From the NCBI RefSeq assembly GCF_001939075.1, contig NZ_MPTA01000007.1:124001-188000 (forward strand): 64,000 nucleotides of DNA, in the 5' to 3' direction. The translations under genes were made by a program, and so were the position numbers. This document shows positions 27,353 to 36,180 of the stretch, in pieces (position 1 is the stretch's first letter; the number at the start of each line of letters is the position of its first letter). Under the pieces are notes generated by a model, which was not told the DNA's origin, did no database searches, and worked only from the letters and a program-made list of their open reading frames with translations. The DNA is from Paenisporosarcina indica (GTDB lineage: Bacteria > Bacillota > Bacilli > Bacillales_A > Planococcaceae).

Positions 27353-29071
27353 TTAATCTTCCATTGTTGATAAATCGCCCGTTGGTAAATCCAGCTCCCA
27401 CGCTTTTAAGACGCGTCGCATGATTTTTCCACTACGTGTTTTCGGAAGTTTGTCTTTAAATTCAATTTCACGAGGAGCAGCATGTGCAGCCAACCCTTTT
27501 TTCACAAATTGCTTGATATCTTGGATTAATTCCTCTGATGGTTCGTAACCATCATGTAAGGCAACAAAAGCTTTAATAATTTCTCCACGAACTGGATCTG
27601 GTTTTCCGATTACGCCAGCTTCAACGATAGCTGGATGTTCGAGAAGCTTGCTTTCGACTTCAAATGGACCAACACGTTCTCCTGATGTCATGATGACATC
27701 ATCCACTCGCCCTTGGAACCAGAAATAACCATCTTCATCCATGTAAGCAGAATCACCGGAGACATACCATTCATCGTTAAGGAAATAAGATTGATACTTT
27801 TCAGGGTTGTTCCAAATTTGACGCATCATTGATGGCCATCCTTTTTTCAGTGCCAAGTTCCCCATCGAATATGGAGGAAGCTCGACTCCACGATCGTCCA
27901 CGATTGCTGCCGTTACGCCGGGAATTGGTTTACCCATAGAACCAGGACGGATCGGGAGGCACGCATAGTTACAAATCATCTGAGCCCCTGTTTCTGTCAT
28001 CCACCATGTGTCATGAATACGATGATGGAACACTTCTGCTCCCCACCGAATTACTTCGGGATTTAAAGGTTCTCCAACAGATAGGATATGTCTCAGTGAA
28101 GACAAGTCATAGTCTTTCACTAAGGCATCTCCAGCCCCCATTAACATACGGAAAGCAGTGGGTGCACTATACCAAATAGTTACACCAAAATCTTCTATTG
28201 TTTTATACCAAGTATCGGGAGAAAAACGACCGCCTAATACAACCATTGTTGTTCCAGTTAACCAAGGCCCAAAGATCCCATAAGATGTTCCAGTTACCCA
28301 ACCCGGGTCAGCAGTACACCAATAAATATCTTGTTCTTTTAAATCAAGAACCCATTTAGCTGTTTGATAGTGTTGTAGCATGGCTTCTTGTACGTGCAGA
28401 ACCCCTTTAGGTTTGCCCGTTGAACCCGATGTATAATGAAGAACTAATCCATCTTCTTTATCAAGCCATTCGACTTGGAAATAAGGAGATGCACTTTCAA
28501 CATGTTTCATAAAATCTATTGTGTTGTTATTTTCCACGATATTTTCTCCGACTAAAATAACCGTTTCTAAATGCGGTAATTTATCTACTGGAATACGATT
28601 TAATAGTTCTGGTGTCGTCACAATCACTTTAGCTTCACTATCATCTAAACGATCGTATACTGCACCTTCCATAAACGCTTCAAATAGTGGACCAACAATG
28701 ACACCCATCTTTAATGCACCAATGAGTGCAAAATATAATTCTGGAGATCGTGGCATAAAAATGAATAAACGGTCTCCTTTTTCTAGGTTTGTATGCGTTT
28801 TCAATACATTTGCAGCTTTATTCGTCCATTTTTTCATTTCATGGAACGTATAGGATTCTTGACGGTTCGCATCTTTATAATAAAGTGCTACTTTGTTTTT
28901 CCGATCTGAATTTGCATGACGGTCGATGGCTTCATGTGCCGCATTCATTCGCCCCGTTTCATACCAACTAAATTCTTTTTCTACTTCAGACCAATCAAAG
29001 TTGGCTGCTTTTTCGTCGTAACTTTGGAGTAAATAATCTCCTTGAACGACAGGAAGTGCTTCAAGTTTCAT
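27353..29071 (-). CDS. acsA: Acetyl-CoA synthetase AcsA
   Basis: A 572-residue enzyme that activates acetate to acetyl-CoA through acetyl-AMP. The P-loop YTSGSTGKPKGVLH, the aromatic motif DTWWMTETGAQ, the hinge motif GYFWFQGRVDDVI and the C-terminal PKTRSGKIMRR with the acetylatable lysine are all present. The ATG at 29071 gives the same length as the B. subtilis enzyme and has GAGAGG at a good distance; an in-frame GTG at 29080 does not. It is divergent from acuABC, which acetylates and deacetylates that lysine. Confidence 0.97.
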   Translation of the reverse strand: MKLEALPVVQGDYLLQSYDEKAANFDWSEVEKEFSWYETGRMNAAHEAIDRHANSDRKNKVALYYKDANRQESYTFHEMKKWTNKAANVLKTHTNLEKGDRLFIFMPRSPELYFALIGALKMGVIVGPLFEAFMEGAVYDRLDDSEAKVIVTTPELLNRIPVDKLPHLETVILVGENIVENNNTIDFMKHVESASPYFQVEWLDKEDGLVLHYTSGSTGKPKGVLHVQEAMLQHYQTAKWVLDLKEQDIYWCTADPGWVTGTSYGIFGPWLTGTTMVVLGGRFSPDTWYKTIEDFGVTIWYSAPTAFRMLMGAGDALVKDYDLSSLRHILSVGEPLNPEVIRWGAEVFHHRIHDTWWMTETGAQMICNYACLPIRPGSMGKPIPGVTAAIVDDRGVELPPYSMGNLALKKGWPSMMRQIWNNPEKYQSYFLNDEWYVSGDSAYMDEDGYFWFQGRVDDVIMTSGERVGPFEVESKLLEHPAIVEAGVIGKPDPVRGEIIKAFVALHDGYEPSEELIQDIKQFVKKGLAAHAAPREIEFKDKLPKTRSGKIMRRVLKAWELDLPTGDLSTMED

Positions 29072-29230
29072 GTCTACCACCCTCTCAAAATACGATACAA
29101 GTACTAGTTTACATTAAATTGCAAGTTAATGGCGAATAATATAACTTTTTTGAATACATTTTTTTTAGAAATTGGTGAATTTGTTTTTCTTCGGTTTTAT
29201 TCACTCAGAATTGATAAAATAAAGATTTCT

Positions 29231-29291
29231 GATATCAGTATAAGAAAAGACATCGGCACGCACCATTGTGGGTGCATGCCGTGTTTTTCTA
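29231..29291. repeat. 61-bp hairpin repeat, copy 1
   Basis: GATATCAGTATAAGAAAAGA followed by a hairpin (GGCACGCACC / GGGTGCATGCC) and GTGTTTTTCTA. Copy 2 at 29320-29380 differs by one base. Each copy looks like an intrinsic terminator on the plus strand, and it also has a TCTTTTCTTA tail on the minus strand. The two lie in the divergent acsA-acuA control region, where no gene needs a terminator. Confidence 0.9.
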
Positions 29292-29319
29292 GCACTGATA
29301 AGATATAAAACGTTTTTCG

Positions 29320-29380
29320 GATATCAGTATAAGAAAAGACATCAGCACGCACCATTGTGGGTGCATGCCGTGTTTTTCTA
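29320..29380. repeat. 61-bp hairpin repeat, copy 2
   Basis: This is the second copy, ending 4 bases before a TATAAT (29384-29389) that is the likely acuA -10 element. The right arm of the hairpin therefore occupies the -35 region. The copies are separated by 28 bases of different sequence, so this is a duplication with a spacer rather than a perfect tandem. Confidence 0.88.
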
Positions 29381-29424
29381 ATGTATAATAATACTAATTG
29401 TAATTATTTACAGGTGGTGTACAC

Positions 29425-30057
29425 ATGGAACATAAGAAAATCTATAATGCTATGGAAATCAAAACGAAACATGGCAATTTAATTATCGAAGGACCTATTT
29501 CTTCAGTTGATCTTGCAAGGTATGATTTTCATGAGGACTTGGTGGCATTTCGCCCCCCTGCTCAGCAACATAAAGCAGTTGTTGAAATTGCAAAGTTACC
29601 AGAAGGTCGAATCTTAATTGCGCGAGACCATATGACCATTGTCGGATACGTCACCTATTTATATCCGGATCCTCTTGAACGCTGGTCAAAAGGGAAAATG
29701 GAAAATCTAATCGAGCTTGGAGCAATCGAGGTTATTCCAAAATATCGAGGGACGGGTGTTGGAAAAAGTCTTCTCCGTGTATCAATGATGGATGATGGGA
29801 TGGAAGACTATATCACTATTACGACTGAATATTATTGGCACTGGGATTTAAAAGGAACTGGGCTAAATGTTTGGGAATACCGCAAAGTCATGGAAAAAAT
29901 GATGAACGCTGGTGGATTAGAATATTTTGCAACCGATGATCCCGAAATTAGTTCACATCCTGCGAATTGTTTAATGGCAAAGATTGGTGACCGGATAGAT
30001 AATGAATCGATTCAACGTTTTGATCAATTACGCTTTATGAATCGCTTTATGTATTAA
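29425..30057 (+). CDS. acuA: Protein acetyltransferase AcuA
   Basis: A 210-residue GNAT-fold enzyme that acetylates and inactivates AcsA. The acetyl-CoA-binding segment VIPKYRGTGVGKSLL (about residues 107-121) carries the R/Q-x-x-G-x-G/A pattern. The rest matches AcuA in order, including YYWHWDLKGTGLNVWEYRK. It is the first gene of acuABC and divergent from its target acsA. AGGTGG precedes the ATG. In B. subtilis the region is repressed by CcpA, but I do not find a good cre site here. Confidence 0.95.
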   Translation: MEHKKIYNAMEIKTKHGNLIIEGPISSVDLARYDFHEDLVAFRPPAQQHKAVVEIAKLPEGRILIARDHMTIVGYVTYLYPDPLERWSKGKMENLIELGAIEVIPKYRGTGVGKSLLRVSMMDDGMEDYITITTEYYWHWDLKGTGLNVWEYRKVMEKMMNAGGLEYFATDDPEISSHPANCLMAKIGDRIDNESIQRFDQLRFMNRFMY

Positions 30058-30080
30058 CCGAGGAAAGGAGTATATGATAA

Positions 30081-30728
30081 ATGATTGTAGAACAAATGAT
30101 GAATAAAAATGTTCTGACCTTTCTTCCGTCTAATACGATTAAAGAAGCCATCACATTATTACGCGAGAATAAAATTAGGCATATACCTATCGTCAATGAA
30201 CAGGGTAAAGTAGTCGGTGTTGTTACAGATCGTGATATAAAAGAGGCAACTCCATCCAATTTAACTGATGGACAAAATCATGAATTATTAGAAACACCTT
30301 TGGAAGAAATTATGACTAAGAATCCAGTTATTGGACATCCACTTGACTTCGTAGAAGAAGTAGCCACTATTTTTTATGATCAACAAATTGGTTGTTTACC
30401 AATTATTAGTGGTGGTAAACTAGTTGGCATCGTGACAGAAACTGACTTATTATATAAATATATTGAATTAACAGGAGCACACCAACCTGGATCTCAAATT
30501 GAAGTTCGTGTTCCTAACAAAGCCGGAATATTATTCGAAGTATCCAAAGTTTTTCATGATCACCATGCGAATGTCTTGAGCGTACTTGTTTATCCAGACC
30601 TGCAGCATGAGTCTAACAAGATCTTAGTGTTTCGAGTACATACGATGAATCCACTCGAAATAATTGAAGATATCCGTAAAGAAGGTTTCGATGTGCTATG
30701 GCCAAACATGCCGGGAATGACAACATAA
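30081..30728 (+). CDS. acuB: AcuB, CBS-CBS-ACT protein
   Basis: A 215-residue protein with two CBS domains (about residues 1-60, starting MIVEQMMNKNVLTFLPSNTI, and 75-130, with IMTKNPVIGHPLDFVEE) and a C-terminal ACT domain from about 140 (QIEVRVPNKAGILFEVSKVF). CBS pairs bind adenine nucleotides and ACT domains bind amino acids, so AcuB may link the AcsA acetylation cycle to metabolite levels. Its exact role is unknown. It overlaps acuC by 31 bases. Confidence 0.94.
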   Translation: MIVEQMMNKNVLTFLPSNTIKEAITLLRENKIRHIPIVNEQGKVVGVVTDRDIKEATPSNLTDGQNHELLETPLEEIMTKNPVIGHPLDFVEEVATIFYDQQIGCLPIISGGKLVGIVTETDLLYKYIELTGAHQPGSQIEVRVPNKAGILFEVSKVFHDHHANVLSVLVYPDLQHESNKILVFRVHTMNPLEIIEDIRKEGFDVLWPNMPGMTT

Positions 30729-31879
30729 AAAAACATGCAGTTTATGTGTACTCCGAAGATCAACTTGGGTACAAATTTTCAGATACTCATCCATTCAACC
30801 AGAAACGACTCACATTAACGACTGATTTATTACGTAAAATGAATGCGCTTTCAGATGGCGACATTGTTCCACCACGTATTGCAACTGATGAGGAACTATA
30901 CCTTGCACATGATGCAAGGTATATTGATATGGTAAAAAAAGCTAGCAAAGGTTTAGTCACAGCATCACAAACCGAAAGTTTTGGAATCGGTACTGACGAT
31001 ACTCCAATCTTTCCAAATATGCATGAAGCAAGCGCCCGCCTGGTAGGCGGCACGTTGACTGCTGTCGAATATGTGATGGAGAACAAAGCATCACATGCTC
31101 TTAATCTCGGTGGAGGTCTTCATCATGGCTTTCGTGGGCGTGCTTCCGGTTTTTGTGTCTACAATGATAGTTCAGTTGCCATAAAATACATACAGGATAA
31201 ATATAATGCGCGTGTACTCTACATAGATACGGATGCACACCACGGCGATGGTGTTCAGTGGAGTTTTTATGAAGATCCCAATGTCTGTACCATTTCGATT
31301 CATGAAACCGGGCGTTATTTATTTCCCGGGACTGGAAATGTGTCGGAACGAGGGTCAGGCCAAGGATATGGTACTTCATTTAATTTGCCAATTGATGCAT
31401 TTACGGAAGACGACTCATTTTTAGAACTATATACAACAGCCTTTCGAGAAATTGCTGCCTTTTTCAAGCCGGATGTGATTATCAGCCAAAATGGTGCAGA
31501 TGCGCATTATTTTGATCCACTTACTCATTTGTATGGAACAATGAAAATCTATAAAGAGATTCCAAAACTTGCACATCAGCTTGCACATGAATTTTGTGAT
31601 GGGAAATGGATCGCGGTTGGTGGCGGTGGATATGACATTTGGAGAGTAGTGCCTAGAGCATGGTCACTACTATGGATGGAAATGAATGATATGGAACTTC
31701 CACAAGATTCGCTACCTTCAGAATGGCTAGAACAATGGGAAAAAGAATCACCTGTCCCCTTAATTCCTACTTGGATGGACCCAGATAATCTCTATGAAGC
31801 GATTCCCAGAAAAGCAGAGATAACAGAGAAAAACAAACAAGTACTTGATAAAGCATTGTATAGCATACGAAATAATTAA
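30698..31879 (+). CDS. acuC: Acetoin utilisation/protein deacetylase AcuC
   Basis: A 393-residue zinc-dependent class I histone-deacetylase homologue that removes acetyl groups from AcsA. Zinc and catalytic residues are in YIDTDAHHGDGVQWSF and QNGADAHYFDPLTHL, with the early pair in GGGLHHGFRG. The only ATG in frame upstream of the conserved region is 30698, inside the end of acuB, with a weak GAAGG 12 bases before it. Translation is therefore probably coupled to acuB. An in-frame GTG further down would cut off little of the fold. Confidence 0.95.
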   Translation: MAKHAGNDNIKKHAVYVYSEDQLGYKFSDTHPFNQKRLTLTTDLLRKMNALSDGDIVPPRIATDEELYLAHDARYIDMVKKASKGLVTASQTESFGIGTDDTPIFPNMHEASARLVGGTLTAVEYVMENKASHALNLGGGLHHGFRGRASGFCVYNDSSVAIKYIQDKYNARVLYIDTDAHHGDGVQWSFYEDPNVCTISIHETGRYLFPGTGNVSERGSGQGYGTSFNLPIDAFTEDDSFLELYTTAFREIAAFFKPDVIISQNGADAHYFDPLTHLYGTMKIYKEIPKLAHQLAHEFCDGKWIAVGGGGYDIWRVVPRAWSLLWMEMNDMELPQDSLPSEWLEQWEKESPVPLIPTWMDPDNLYEAIPRKAEITEKNKQVLDKALYSIRNN

Positions 31880-31954
31880 GAAAAATCGGTCAAAGTGCGT
31901 TCGGTCTTTTAGTAATTTATTATGGAGGTCATCACTGAATCATGATGGGTTGTA

Positions 31955-32086
31955 GGGAGCTTTGGACGCCTTACTGCTGCACCATGGTCTAATGATTAAA
32001 ATAGAGGATGGGCGAATGACTTCGTCATTTCGCCCATCCTCTTTTCTTCCAGACCATCCTACAGCGGGTGTACGTCCGTCGCTCCC
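31955..32086. repeat. Nested inverted repeat after acuC
   Basis: Outer arms (31955-31990 and 32051-32086) pair imperfectly over about 36 bases, beginning GGGAGC...GGACG and ending ATGGTCT. Inside lies a near-perfect 17-bp hairpin (32004-32041), GAGGATGGGCGAATGAC / GTCATTTCGCCCATCCTC, followed by TTTTCTT. The inner hairpin probably terminates acuABC. The outer arms resemble the inverted ends of a small non-autonomous element, but no target duplication is obvious. Confidence 0.6.
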
Positions 32087-32340
32087 TTGTTTCCATAATG
32101 TGAACAGTGACTTTGATTTTGGTAACGAAAGAATAGATGCCTTCCTTTAACGGACAATCTGTCTAAGATGAAATTTCAACCTCCCACTACTTTCTTTATT
32201 TTCATCAAACCTCTGTTAAAATGTCACTTCAGTATTTTCTTCATCGTTCTACCTTTAAGGAAATCCCATGATCCACTCGCACTTATAGATGAAAACTATT
32301 ACACAATATAAAAGTACTACAATGAATTAGATGGTAGAAA

Positions 32341-32470
32341 TAATGCCTGGGCAGAACCAGCGTAGGCGTCTTTCTCGCGGGAGGTATCCACAAAGCGCCG
32401 AAGCGGGAATTATAGGGAATACTTAGTCCAATCTATAATGATGAACTTTTTCAGAACACTATTTAGTGTT
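32341..32470. repeat. Degenerate dispersed repeat, copy 1
   Basis: The stretch from CAGCGTAGGCGTCTTTC through CCACAAAGCGCCGAAGCG and CTATAATGATGAACTTTTTC recurs in diverged form at 45181-45335. Both copies are intergenic and show no coding. The 690-base gap (31880-32571) otherwise holds only the nested inverted repeat and the ccpA terminator. Confidence 0.6.
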
Positions 32471-32529
32471 GGAAGAGCTTTGAACACTGGGTTCTGGCAG
32501 TATCAAATTTTAAACTTCCTAATATTTCA

Positions 32530-32571
32530 AAAAGGAGCGAACTACACAAAATTGTAGTTCACTCCTTTTTA
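32530..32571 (-). terminator. Terminator of ccpA
   Basis: AAAAAGGAG-GAACTAC arms pair with GTAGTTC-CTCCTTTTT around a short loop, next to the ccpA stop. Confidence 0.9.
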
Positions 32572-33570
32572 TCATTTCACTGAGTCTCTTTCTTCAATAC
32601 GATGAGGTAAGATGACCGTTTTTTCATCAATCTTTTCTTTGTTCATATACTTGGTCAAAAGTCGCATCGAAACTGCTCCGATATCATAAAGTGGGAGCAC
32701 GACACTCGTTAATTCAGGTCGTACCATTCTTGCCAGTTTTGAGTTTTCAAAACTAATGACTTCAATGTCATTTGGCACATGTAGACCTGCATCCTGTGCA
32801 CCATGAATTAAGCCTATAGCAAGCTCATCATTTCCTGCAAAATAGGCAGTCGGTGCAACATTTATACCATTCATTTTGACAAAAGCAGCCTTACCTTCTT
32901 CGTATGTCGCTTCACTTTCCGCAACTAATTCCTGATCTAGCTGAATATCTGCAACAGCTAATGCTTTCTCATATCCAGTGAATTTAAATGCACGATTAAT
33001 CGTAGATGACAGTGATCCTGAAACATAAGCGATTCTTTGATGGTTATTTTGAAGAAGTCGATTTACCGCCTCATAAGCAGCTTGATGGTAATCAATGTTA
33101 ACGGAGGGCATTTTTCCTGAAGCATCAATTGTTCCTGCCAAGACAATAGGAACAGGAGATCGTTCCATCGTGTTAAGTAGCTCAGTTGAAACATGTTCAC
33201 TCATAAACACAATGCCATCAACTTGTTTTCCAAACATCGTTTCAAGTAGTTGCAGTTCTTTATCCTCACGTTGATCCGAATTGGATAGAAGAATATTGTA
33301 GCTGTACATTGTTGCAATATCTTCTATTCCACGAGCAAGCTCAGCGTAAAAAACATTTGAGATATCCGGTATAATAACACCAACAGTGGTTGTTTTTTTA
33401 CTAGCAAGACCCCTTGCAACAGCGTTTGGACGATATTCCAACCGATCAATTACATCCAATACTTTTTTCCGTGTTGCTGGTTTTACATTAGGGTTCCCAT
33501 TGACTACACGAGATACAGTGGCCATAGATACATTGGCTTCTCGCGCGACGTCATATATTGTAATTGTCAT
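32572..33570 (-). CDS. ccpA: Catabolite control protein CcpA
   Basis: A 332-residue LacI-family regulator that binds cre sites together with HPr(Ser-P). The N-terminal helix-turn-helix reads [20 protein letters not shown], followed by the hinge helix [13 protein letters not shown] and a periplasmic-binding-like effector domain ([17 protein letters not shown]). The start [12 protein letters not shown] is chosen because AAGGAG precedes it and all CcpA proteins begin so; the open frame runs 9 codons further. It lies upstream of and beside aroA(G), as in B. subtilis. A matching cre site stands before the methionine gamma-lyase gene in this window. Confidence 0.98.
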   Translation of the reverse strand: MTITIYDVAREANVSMATVSRVVNGNPNVKPATRKKVLDVIDRLEYRPNAVARGLASKKTTTVGVIIPDISNVFYAELARGIEDIATMYSYNILLSNSDQREDKELQLLETMFGKQVDGIVFMSEHVSTELLNTMERSPVPIVLAGTIDASGKMPSVNIDYHQAAYEAVNRLLQNNHQRIAYVSGSLSSTINRAFKFTGYEKALAVADIQLDQELVAESEATYEEGKAAFVKMNGINVAPTAYFAGNDELAIGLIHGAQDAGLHVPNDIEVISFENSKLARMVRPELTSVVLPLYDIGAVSMRLLTKYMNKEKIDEKTVILPHRIEERDSVK

Positions 33571-33651
33571 ATGTATACACTCCTTGCAGGTCCTCATCTT
33601 CTATCATCATATAACACATTTCTGTTATTTTCCATTAATACAGCTAAAGAA

Positions 33652-33683
33652 GGAAAAATGCCGGTTCAATAACTGAACCGGCA
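33652..33683 (-). terminator. Terminator of aroA(G)
   Basis: TGCCGGTTCAG pairs with TTGAACCGGCA, followed on the minus strand by TTTTTCC, just after the stop. Confidence 0.9.
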
Positions 33684-33689
33684 AGTTTA

Positions 33690-34775
33690 TTATTCGTGAA
33701 TTGCATAAGATTTCATGAACTTTTGAATTGAATCATAAAACTCATCAAATTGTTGTAAATTCATTTGTTGTGCCGCATCTGACAAAGCAACAGCTGGATC
33801 TGGGTGAACTTCTGCCATGACTCCATCCGCTCCAATTGCGATGGCTGCTTTCGCCGCTGGCAACAGTAAATCACGACGTCCTGTAGAATGTGTTACATCA
33901 ACAAATACAGGTAAATGTGTTTCTTGTTTTAAGATTGGTACGGCTGAAATATCTAATGTGTTACGTGTTGCTTTCTCATACGTTCGAATACCACGCTCAC
34001 ATAAAATGATTTGGTCATTCCCTTGAGATATGATATATTCTGCAGCATGGATAAATTCATCAATGGTTGCAGCCATCCCACGTTTTAATAAGATTGGTTT
34101 GTTAATTGAACCTGCAGCTTTTAATAATTCGAAGTTTTGCATGTTTCGTGCACCAATTTGAACCACATCGATATAATCTAACGCTTCTTCAAGATGAGAA
34201 GGTGTAACAATTTCAGAGACAACAGCTAAATTATATTGTTGCGAAACTTGTTTAAGGATTTTCAATCCCTCAAGTCCAAGTCCTTGGAAATCATATGGTG
34301 ACGTACGAGGTTTATAAGCTCCCCCACGAATCATTCTTAATCCTTTTGCTTTAATAGCATTTGCTACTGTAGCTACCTGTTCAAGCGATTCAACTGCACA
34401 TGGGCCAAACACAAATGATGGTTTGCCTTCTCCGATACGTTCTCCATTAACTACTACGATTGTATCTTCTGCTTTCTTTTTACGTGAAACAAGAAGTGCT
34501 TTACGTTGATCGTCTTCTTGTAACTCTAAAGCTGTCTTAAAGATTTCTTTGAAAATATGGTCAACGGTCGCTTGTGGAAGTGGACCTAAATTATTTTCTT
34601 TAATTAAGTTCAACATATGGCGTTCACGAAGAGGATCATATCGGTTGACACCTTGTTTTTCTTTTACTTTCCCAATTTCAGTGACGACTTCAGCTCGCTC
34701 ATTGACTAAACGAAGAATCTCAAGATTCAATTCGTCTACTTTTGTGCGTAAGCTTTCTAATCCTTGATGGCTCAT
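33690..34775 (-). CDS. aroA: Chorismate mutase-DAHP synthase (bifunctional)
   Basis: A 361-residue fusion that carries out the first step of the shikimate pathway. An N-terminal AroQ-type chorismate mutase domain (residues about 5-85, [20 protein letters not shown]) acts as the feedback-sensing part. The DAHP synthase barrel follows, with [28 protein letters not shown] and [15 protein letters not shown]. The ATG at 34775 is used since AGAGGAG precedes it; the frame opens 8 codons earlier. The position next to ccpA and ytxHG matches B. subtilis aroA(G). Confidence 0.96.
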   Translation of the reverse strand: MSHQGLESLRTKVDELNLEILRLVNERAEVVTEIGKVKEKQGVNRYDPLRERHMLNLIKENNLGPLPQATVDHIFKEIFKTALELQEDDQRKALLVSRKKKAEDTIVVVNGERIGEGKPSFVFGPCAVESLEQVATVANAIKAKGLRMIRGGAYKPRTSPYDFQGLGLEGLKILKQVSQQYNLAVVSEIVTPSHLEEALDYIDVVQIGARNMQNFELLKAAGSINKPILLKRGMAATIDEFIHAAEYIISQGNDQIILCERGIRTYEKATRNTLDISAVPILKQETHLPVFVDVTHSTGRRDLLLPAAKAAIAIGADGVMAEVHPDPAVALSDAAQQMNLQQFDEFYDSIQKFMKSYAIHE

Positions 34776-34943
34776 ACCTCGATCTCCTCTCTCATTCATA
34801 CCGAATTACTTTCTGTAAACGTAATAAGTATGTAACTTTTTATGGTATTTGATTATTATAGTACGAAAAATACAGAAAGTCACGTTAAAGTTTTAACGCT
34901 TCAACGCACGAAAGTAAAAATGAGACATTTTTCTCTAATTTCA

Positions 34944-34974
34944 GAGAAAAACACCCACATTTACATGTAGGTGT
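34944..34974 (-). terminator. Terminator of ytxGH
   Basis: ACACCTACATG pairs with ATGTGGGTGT with a short loop and is followed by TTTTCTC on the minus strand, 9 bases after the ytxH stop. Confidence 0.8.
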
Positions 34975-34983
34975 CGGACTTAC

Positions 34984-35535
34984 TTAATTTTTAATATCCG
35001 CTACAGCTTCTTTTAAAGCTTCAGCTGTTGATGTCGTTTCATCATTCGTTACTTCATCTAATGTGTTTGATACTGTCTCTAAAAAGTCGATAGGTTCTTC
35101 ACCTTCAGAGGATACAGTACCATCATCCATTAATGATGGGGTCTTGGATTTTATCGATTTTACTTTATCGACAATTGGACCTGACTTTTCTTTGATTTGT
35201 GTAGATAATTGAGCCGTTTTTTCTCTAGCAGTTGATGATAAATCCACCGTTTTGTCTTTTAATTGTAAGGCTTGAATTGATACATCCCCACGGAGTTCTG
35301 CACCAGATTTCGGCGCAAGGAATAAAGCGGCTGCAGCACCAATGATGCCACCAACTAAAGCACCAATTAGAAAATCTTTTGAATTTACTTCATCATTCGT
35401 ATAAATCGGATCACGTGGATGACCATTTAAATATTCGTATGGCTGTGGCAGATACGCTTCCGTTTGAGTTGAATTATTCGTATAGAATTCTTGATTATAC
35501 TTTTCGTCATTATAGTTTGGTTTTTGTTGTGTCAT
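34984..35535 (-). CDS. ytxH: YtxH domain stress protein
   Basis: A 183-residue protein with the YtxH domain: a Gly/Ala-rich membrane helix (IGALVGGIIGAAAALFLAPKSG, about residues 57-78) followed by the short ELRGDVS motif and a polar, helical, Lys/Glu/Ser-rich C-terminal half. The N-terminal 50 residues are Asn/Tyr/Gln-rich and look disordered. It is longer than B. subtilis YtxH (about 150). It lies 12 bases after ytxG. In B. subtilis ytxGHJ is part of the sigma-B general stress and sigma-H regulons. Molecular function is unknown. Confidence 0.9.
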   Translation of the reverse strand: MTQQKPNYNDEKYNQEFYTNNSTQTEAYLPQPYEYLNGHPRDPIYTNDEVNSKDFLIGALVGGIIGAAAALFLAPKSGAELRGDVSIQALQLKDKTVDLSSTAREKTAQLSTQIKEKSGPIVDKVKSIKSKTPSLMDDGTVSSEGEEPIDFLETVSNTLDEVTNDETTSTAEALKEAVADIKN

Positions 35536-35547
35536 TTTATTTCCTCC

Positions 35548-36033
35548 TTATTTTTTAGTTTCAGTGTATGATCCAACAGGTTCATTTTCATAAATCGTGT
35601 ATCCTGATCTTGCTTCTTCAATCGCTTTTCGTTCTCTCCATTTATCGCGAATGCCTAATGCAACATTCCCCCATTGAACTACTTGTGCGATTTTTTCTTC
35701 ATTTTTCTCGACTTCAGTTGATATAGAAGTAGTGATACGACGTACTGAAGTATTAAGACCATTTACTGATTCCCCAACATTTTTCACTGCATCTACTACA
35801 CTGTTCAGCTTTTCAGACTTATTTTGTATATCTGCAGCTAAGCTATTTGTTTTATGCAACAAATCTGTTGTTTCCCTCGTAACACCTTGCAATTGGCCTT
35901 CTAAGCCTGCCATTGTTTTTGATACTTCGTTTAAAGTATTCTTTAGTGACTTTAACGTCATTGCCAGACCTACACATAAAACAAGAAAACCAATAGCTGC
36001 AACTAAAGCTGCTATGTATAATATGATTTCCAT
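35548..36033 (-). CDS. ytxG: DUF948 protein YtxG
   Basis: A 161-residue protein with one N-terminal TM helix (residues about 4-27) and a heptad-rich helical region typical of DUF948 (SLKNTLNEVSKTMAGLEGQ, then INKSE-like repeats), similar to chemotaxis-receptor coiled coils. The C-terminal YENEPVGSYTETKK is polar. It is the first gene of ytxG-ytxH and belongs to the general stress regulon in B. subtilis. A sigma-B-like promoter is seen upstream. Confidence 0.9.
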   Translation of the reverse strand: MEIILYIAALVAAIGFLVLCVGLAMTLKSLKNTLNEVSKTMAGLEGQLQGVTRETTDLLHKTNSLAADIQNKSEKLNSVVDAVKNVGESVNGLNTSVRRITTSISTEVEKNEEKIAQVVQWGNVALGIRDKWRERKAIEEARSGYTIYENEPVGSYTETKK

Positions 36034-36068
36034 TCTATTACCTCCTTCAATTTGTTCATACTACCTAT

Positions 36069-36094
36069 CTTCCCTTACGCAGGTGGAAATAAAC
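36069..36094 (-). promoter_or_regulatory. Candidate sigma-B promoter of ytxGH
   Basis: Minus strand GTTTAT, 14 bases, GGGAAG, about 36 bases upstream of the ytxG start. The sigma-B consensus is GTTTAA-N12/14-GGGTAT. The -10 match is 4 of 6, so this is a moderate candidate supported by the known regulon of ytxG. Confidence 0.5.
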
Positions 36095-36140
36095 GTCTAC
36101 TGATGTATATTCCACAAAAATGTTCATTTTCCTGCCCAAA

Positions 36141-36173
36141 AGAAAAACTCTAGTACTATGCAACTAGAGTTTA
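36141..36173 (-). terminator. Terminator of murC
   Basis: AAACTCTAGT pairs with ACTAGAGTTT and is followed by TTTCTTTT on the minus strand, just after the murC stop. Confidence 0.85.
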
Positions 36174-36180
36174 CCATGTT

